From Haplomitrium mnioides (taxonomy: Eukaryota > Marchantiophyta > Haplomitriopsida > Calobryales): a stretch of 23,804 nt of DNA. The position numbers and the translations under genes were made by a program. The notes beneath the pieces were generated by a model. It saw only the letters and a program-made list of their open reading frames with translations, ran no database searches and had not been told where the DNA came from. Where the stretch lies: NCBI GenBank assembly GCA_049999725.1, contig JBNGIS010005119.1:44436-68239 (forward strand), read 5' to 3'. Positions 19,204 to 23,804 of this stretch are shown piece by piece. Numbering within the stretch: position 1 is the first letter of the stretch; every line of letters starts with the position of its first letter.

Positions 19204-20143
19204 ATAACCGCTACTTTGAGTCGGGAGCTGTTAATGGGTTACTATTTCATTTGATGTTCACATAACCAGTTTGAGATTCTAGCTTAAAAAATCATGAAAA
19301 ATGTAATTTTATATATCAAAATGGCTCATTTAGAGTGCACAATGTATTAAAAACATATCTTCTTAGTAGAGTTTTATCAAAATTGCTTTGATAGTTTCTT
19401 CTTTAAAAAACATAAGCATCATCCAAAAAATATATTTTAAATATACACGACATTTGTTGTTAAATATTTTTTAAACTAACAATGATATCATTAATTTTAA
19501 AATTTGATAAAAACATTCAAATTTTATTAGAAAAACTTTGAACTAGAACTCTAAAGTGTAGGCGCAAGAGGATTGTTGAAACAAAATTGTGAAAAGACGA
19601 CTGAAGCCTATGTGCGCATGGACAACTGAAGCTCGTGTTTAGGCACGTTTTGTTTGAAAAGGTCCATGCGTGTAGGGATAACTAAAGCCCACATGAGCTT
19701 GAACAACTAAAGCCCATGCACGCATGAACAAGTAAAGCCCACGTGAGCACAGACTGTTGAGTACTTGGAAGTAGAGACTGCTGAAGCCATTGTAAGAAGT
19801 GACTGCAAAAACTCAGGATTGAAGAAAACTTGAACATAAATTGAAAAAGAAGAAAGGGAGCTTCCATGCCAGCATAGATTTTGTTGCTAGTTTTTATGAA
19901 AACCAATACGTTTTGTTCAAAAATAATTTTGTGCGAGAAATTGAATCGTAAAGGAAAAACTTAAATTGGATTTGGAATGCAACAAGAATGAAGACAAATC
20001 AAATAATATTTTGTGAAGAAAATATTTTATTATGTAAAGAAATTACATCAGACTAATGCTACAACCCTTTCCTATTCAGAAGTAATTGTCTCATCTAAAT
20101 CGATTGCTTTAAAAGCTTCACCATCTGTAGCCGTTAGAGAGTC
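19204..20143. other. AT-rich spacer, no gene
   Basis: Strongly AT-rich DNA (19260-19560) followed by a degenerate short tandem repeat and the downstream flank of the methyltransferase-like pseudogene. A short minus-strand frame at 19682-19906 only reflects the repeat. No LTR end was recognised here. Confidence 0.5.
19598..19765 (+). repeat. 25-bp tandem repeat with palindromic core, array 1
   Basis: Units such as CCTATGTGCGCATGGACAAC-TGAAG, CCCACATGAGCTTGAACAAC-TAAAG and CCCATGCACGCATGAACAAG-TAAAG follow with a 24-26-base period, six or seven degenerate copies. The first 16-18 bases of each unit are close to a palindrome of the type TCCATGCGCGCATGGA. The same core recurs in the array at 21394-21539. 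Confidence 0.7.
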
Positions 20144-22831
20144 CTATCGAGACTTTCTTGTCTTAGTGATTGCAATATAATCACCCGTAGCACTTGCGGT
20201 ACCAAGAGGACGAGGTTCCTTGTGGTATGCATACACTTTATGCGATTTGGTCACATCAGATGGCAAAGAAGCCATCGTCAAAATTCTATGAGGAATATAG
20301 ATAGATTGACGTCTATCATATTCCACGATGATGCAATTGTGCATTAGCTTTAAAGCATAGACAAGGCATGTGTTGGACCCATAGAAAAGATCTAAGATCC
20401 AATCTTGCTCTGTTGATAAATGGTCAATGAAAAAATTGTACAAAGCCTGAGGCTTTTGGTACACATTCACAGAAGCATCATCTCCTAGATGCTTTAGCTT
20501 TGCCAACACAACACGGCAACTGAACACACTCCACATAATTTGCCAAGGATAACCACTGACATCATTAGCTCACAAGTTGAAGAGCCTCATGCTTCTCTTG
20601 CCCTTGTTGGTCCAGTAGCCCACAATCTAATACTCGTGGGCGTGAACAATTCTTGGACCACTGGAATGATGAATATTGCTTTTGTCCTTGTAGTAATAAA
20701 AAAAAATCAGACACTTGAAAGACAATATACGAAAACTAAACAAGATAAACTAAAATACCAAAAAAATTTAAAAAAAGAACTTACAACATGTCGTGGTTGA
20801 TGGCACAACAAACCTCCAAAAGAGCTTCTTTGACGATGCCAAATTGTTGCAAAGAAGGGATTATTACAAAAGACCAAAAATTGGAAGTTGTGATTGCTGC
20901 AAAAGAGGAAACCATATCAAAATTGTCATCCTTGGTAAAGGGCTCAAAATCATTGTGCTTGCATTCCTTAAAGTTATAACCGTAAGGAAAATCTGCAATT
21001 GCCAAAGTGAAACATCAAGGTTTCACAAATCCCTTCAATTGATGAGCATTCTCCTCCCTGTGGACTTGGTAAAATGCCATGTTGAGTACATCAACATAGG
21101 GCATCAAGTTTTTGTCTTTGTCTCAGACAAAAGGGCAGCAACATCATTTTATTGCCTTGATTTCCACTCTCTAGCTTTCTCACAATAAAGTAGAAAAACG
21201 TGAGGGTAGGATACAAGTGTGCAGACCTGGTCTTGATCTTCTGGGGCTTCTTCGATCCTCGATATTTTTTGCCCTTTGGTAGCTGTCGTCAATATTTTGG
21301 CAAGCTGTCGTTTAAACGTTTTGTCCCCCTACACATAGCAAAAACGAAAAAAATCAAAGGAGACAAAAAAAATGTAGACTTTAAAGAGAAAGAGCATGCG
21401 AGCAGAGACCCTCAAGTTCATCTCAAGTCCATGCATGAATGGACTTCAATGTCCATACACGCATTGACTCTCAAGTCAATGCGCGCATCAACTTGAGTGT
21501 AAAGGCGCTTGGACTTGAGAATCCATGCGCACATGGACTACAAACTGTTTTTATTCTAGCAAAACAACTTTTACAAAAACTTCAATACAACTCTAGAATA
21601 AGAATTGTAGAATGGAAAAACAAACTTACAATAGCTTCTCAAATTTGGGGTAAAATGAAGACATTTTTTACTCCTCAATGTGGATAGAATACTCCTCTCT
21701 AGCTTCTTCCCAGAAGCTGCAGTAGACTTTGGAGCAAAAAGACTTTACCACAACCGCTAAAACTTTATGTCTCTCTAGTTCGTGAGACATTTCTTCAATT
21801 TAAAGCTCTTCAACTTCCACGCATTTCAAAATGGAAATTTTGATTTTGTCAGGAAGACCCTGAAAGGCCTCAATGGTGTCCACTTTATGTCTTCCATTCT
21901 CAACAATCTTTTGGCCTTTGGCTTTTGGCTCTTCACTTGATTTTTCTCCCACATAGAAAAAATGCTCCATTGTAATTCCCAGAGCTCGCCACTTCTGATT
22001 GCCATCTTTAACCAATTGTCTTGAGAAGTGAATGTCTTCTCAAAGGTTGACTTTGGCTTGATCTCTAGGGTCTCCAACACCAACTCTCTCTTTAATTTTT
22101 GGGATGACACCATTCCTCTCTCTATGAACCTCTAATGCCAATATTCGACCTTGTGAATAGACCGCATTTCCAATCTGTACCTTTGCTTGTAGTTGTCATC
22201 TGTTGCAAATATGTGGGCCTATGCTGGAGTCAGCCTCACGTAAATATAACAATTATAGAGCAAAAGCATAGGGATTTTTGGCTTCTTACTTGGTGATTAA
22301 AGGCTGCCTTGCGATAGCACTGTGATTTCCTCTTGCAATCTCGTATGTATATTGTCAGGGTTCCTCAAATCTAACTCTGACTTATCTTTTAACCCATACT
22401 TGGAGTCCACCACAACAATGAAGAAGTTATGCACATACTTGTTTGTCAACATTCTTTGCACCAGATAACCTTCCCTCATTTAACCTATGAATTTGAAATA
22501 GTCCCCAATTATCTATTCTTGGTTTTGGAAGGTTAAGATTTTCCAGCCGAATTTTTATTGTTTCCTCTTGGACTTTGCATCGCTGGATTCCAGACTCTCT
22601 AATTTTATTTTTGTCTTCCTCAAATACTGTATGAGGGTCCACCTGCTCTTGTTTCTGAAAGGTCCGCAACTCCTTGTGTGATTGTCTTTTTGATCTTGAG
22701 ATTGGAGCCTGCACGGACTCCGACTCTGCTTCCTCCTCTAAGCTGCTTGGAGTTGAAGACGAAGGGGCCACCGAAGATGATACGGTTGGAGATTGAGATG
22801 GGGTGCAACAGTCACTAACTTTAGTAAGCAA
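20144..22831 (-). pseudogene. beta-class DNA amino-methyltransferase-like gene, decayed, with introns
   Basis: A spliced but broken gene. Visible pieces, 5' to 3': (1) 22831-22480, no ATG (stop just upstream), Ser/Glu-rich then basic SRSKRQSHKELRTF. (2) A frameshift near 22480 leads to a frame open with two TAG/TAA interruptions to about 21980 (YLVQRMLTNKYVHNFFIVVV; HIFATDDNYKQRYRLEMRS; DNWLKMAIRSGELWELQ). (3) A shift in a T run leads to HFFYVGEKS...KVDTIEAFQGLPDKIKISIL, ending at donor ATT|gtaagt 21630. (4) Acceptor GTGTAG 21329; open from 21328 (FKRQLAKILTTATKGQKISR... FLLYCEKAREWKSRQ). (5) A shift, then NLMPYVDVLNMAFYQVHREE and ADFPYGYN (motif IV, 20993-20970), ending at donor GTT|gtaagt 20785. 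(6) 20696-20144: HAHEY-IVGYW, CRVVLAKLKHL, NVYQKPQALYNFFIDHLS (about 20458), then DWILDLFYGSNTCLVYALKL (motif I, 20392-20369) and VEYDRRQ. The order IV, then KP, then I is that of the PF01555 (N6/N4) beta class. DPPY is DFPY and GSG is GSN, both fitting C-to-T decay. Amino-methyltransferases of this class modify adenine N6 or cytosine N4 in DNA, mainly in bacteria. The N-terminal half is unrecognised. Confidence 0.7.
21394..21539 (-). repeat. 24-bp tandem repeat with palindromic core, array 2 (in an intron)
   Basis: Read on the minus strand, five units of about 24 bases start with GTCCATG/GTCCAAG/GTTGATG/GTCAATG/GTCCATT and end CTTGAGA or similar. The consensus core GTCCATGCGCGCATGGAC is a full palindrome. 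Individual copies such as CAATGCGCGCATCAACTTGAG and ATCCATGCGCACATGGAC are near-palindromes. The array sits in the intron between 21629 and 21329 of the methyltransferase-like pseudogene and resembles the array at 19598-19765. Confidence 0.75.
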
Positions 22832-23374
22832 TAACTAAAAATGGAAGTATGATATAGAATCAACTATGTCTAGAAAGCTATTACTAAGTTAGAGTATCAA
22901 AAATCAATTGTTATAGAGAGAGTGACACGTGGCAAGAGGAGAGAAAGTCAAATAATTAAATTGAAAAAGAAAGTCTAAAAAGACTACTTTAGAAAAGGAT
23001 AAGAACACGTGGTAAGCAAAAGATTAAAGCAAATCGAAGGTTCTAAGATAATGACATATGGCAAAAGAAGAACTAAACAGAAATAGGATATTCTAAAGAT
23101 AAGGACACGTAGCAGAAGGAGAATAAAAGTAAAAGGTGGTCCAATCAATAAGAGAGAGAGAGAGAGAGAAAAATGGTGGTCTAATTAGAAAAGGAACCAA
23201 TGGGGTTTCGCCACCTATGTAAGTAAAGTGCTTTCCATTTAGTATATAAAGAAGGGAGAGTGTCTTGTTAGGCATCTCTTACCTTTTGGGTTTTTGCTTA
23301 AGTTTCTTGTGCGCTACTCTTGTATGTTATACTTGTGCTAACTTGTCTTTGTAGTGTATGTGTGTAGTGTTACA
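22832..23374 (+). mobile_element. LTR-like promoter region of a second retroelement
   Basis: The region ends TTACA just before a degenerate tRNA primer site, so it may be an LTR. It has four degenerate copies of a motif around GACACGTGGCAA-AAGGA (22924, 23004, 23052, 23104); the best contains the G-box CACGTGGC at 22926-22933. A (GA)n run follows at 23150-23168, and a clean TATA box TATATAAA at 23243-23250 is followed by a pyrimidine-rich leader (CTCTTACCTTTTGGGTTTTT). No second LTR copy is in the window, so the left border is unknown; it could instead be a host promoter. There is no coding frame. Confidence 0.45.
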
Positions 23375-23376
23375 AA

Positions 23377-23394
23377 TAGTATGAGAGCTTGGTC
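23377..23394 (+). other. degenerate initiator-Met primer-binding site
   Basis: TAGTATGAGAGCTTGGTC matches the 18-base complement of plant initiator-Met tRNA (TGGTATCAGAGCCAGGTT) at 13 positions. It lies right after a CA end and about 130 bases downstream of a TATA box, as in an LTR retroelement. This is a decayed or chance match; the gag-like frame downstream favours the former. Confidence 0.45.
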
Positions 23395-23715
23395 TTCTTT
23401 AAAGAGTGTGGATTACCCCTCTTTGGAGAAGTACAAAAGACCTTTTGGAGTAGTGGAATCTCCACTATGCATTAACTCCAAAAGAGTTAAAACTCTCAAT
23501 TTTTCATGAGTAAAGTATAATGGATATCCCATCCTTTATAATTGAAGACAAGGAGTTTTGACTTGATGCTATAGTAGCCAATAGATAGAGGAGCATTTGT
23601 ACCTCTTAGAATTTCTCTATTGAATCCTTTTAATATTCGTGTGTTTAACATTAACAAACATTTCTTTTGTCAATTTTTAGTGTATAGTTTTGGAGATTAT
23701 TTTATGGTTTTTGTG
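23395..23715. other. leader between primer site and possible gag
   Basis: Non-coding. It holds a small hairpin, AACTC-CAAAA-GAGTT, near 23475. Nothing else was recognised. Confidence 0.4.
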
Positions 23716-23804
23716 ATGGAATCAAGAGAGCCTCTTATCTTACCTATAGTAAATTATGGTGTTACGTGGGAGTGTTTTATTTATGTTTTGTGGTAGATAG
23801 AAGA
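23716..23804 (+). pseudogene. possible start of a retroelement Gag (cut by window end)
   Basis: ATG at 23716 opens MESREPLILPIVNYGVTWEC, then FIYVLW and TAG at 23794. The N-Y-x3-W pattern soon after the start resembles the N-terminus of Copia-type Gag proteins (Gag-N domain, P-x-x-N-Y-x-x-W). The in-frame stop suggests decay. Too short for a firm call; the rest lies outside the window. Confidence 0.35.

Noticed and set aside
20540-21188. Plus-strand open frames over the methyltransferase-like region
   Set aside because: The minus strand shows ordered methyltransferase motifs and matching splice sites; the plus frames have none.

Overview
The window looks like an AT-rich accessory region of a land-plant nuclear genome. 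The evidence is genes split by introns with GT-AG borders, Ty3/gypsy-type retroelement remains whose primer-binding site matches plant initiator-Met tRNA, long non-coding spacers, several minisatellites and two 100-N assembly gaps. The exact plant group cannot be read from the sequence; no bacterial operon structure is present.

Left part (1-10 kb). A stray LTR-like block (74-446) is followed by two small tandem repeats. A probably intact three-exon gene on the minus strand (2758-4454) encodes a Ser-rich basic protein with a C-terminal coiled coil. To its right, in divergent orientation, lie two copies of a tiny membrane-protein gene (first exons at 5100 and 8984). The second copy can be joined to a terminal exon at 9767-9853, giving a 63-residue protein. 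Between the copies are isolated exon-like segments (6119-6910 and 8168-8534) followed by an AATAAA; they probably belong to a spliced plus-strand gene that I could not name.

Middle part (10.5-19.2 kb). A 150-bp x3 tandem repeat and a 49-bp minisatellite lead into a broken Ty3/gypsy element: LTR 12382-12746, tRNA-iMet primer site, gag, protease, RT/RNase H and integrase. Its catalytic sites are damaged and it has many stops and frameshifts. The coding part runs straight into about 2.2 kb of 53-bp tandem repeats, and no 3' LTR follows in the window. The 49-bp and 53-bp units share two sequence anchors at similar spacing.

Right part (19.2-23.8 kb). The most surprising object is a decayed, intron-containing minus-strand gene (22831-20144). 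Its C-terminal half has the layout of a beta-class amino (N6-A/N4-C) DNA methyltransferase: a D-x-P-Y motif IV, then a Q-K-P segment, then a DLFxGSxT SAM-binding motif I. A minisatellite with a palindromic core (about GTCCATGCGCGCATGGAC) lies in one of its introns, and a second array of the same kind lies downstream of it. At the right edge a second LTR-like promoter region carries repeated ACGTGG boxes and a TATA box, followed by a degenerate iMet primer site and a possible Gag start.

The genes do not form a pathway. The picture is two or three host genes on the left and layers of decayed mobile or horizontally acquired DNA on the right.
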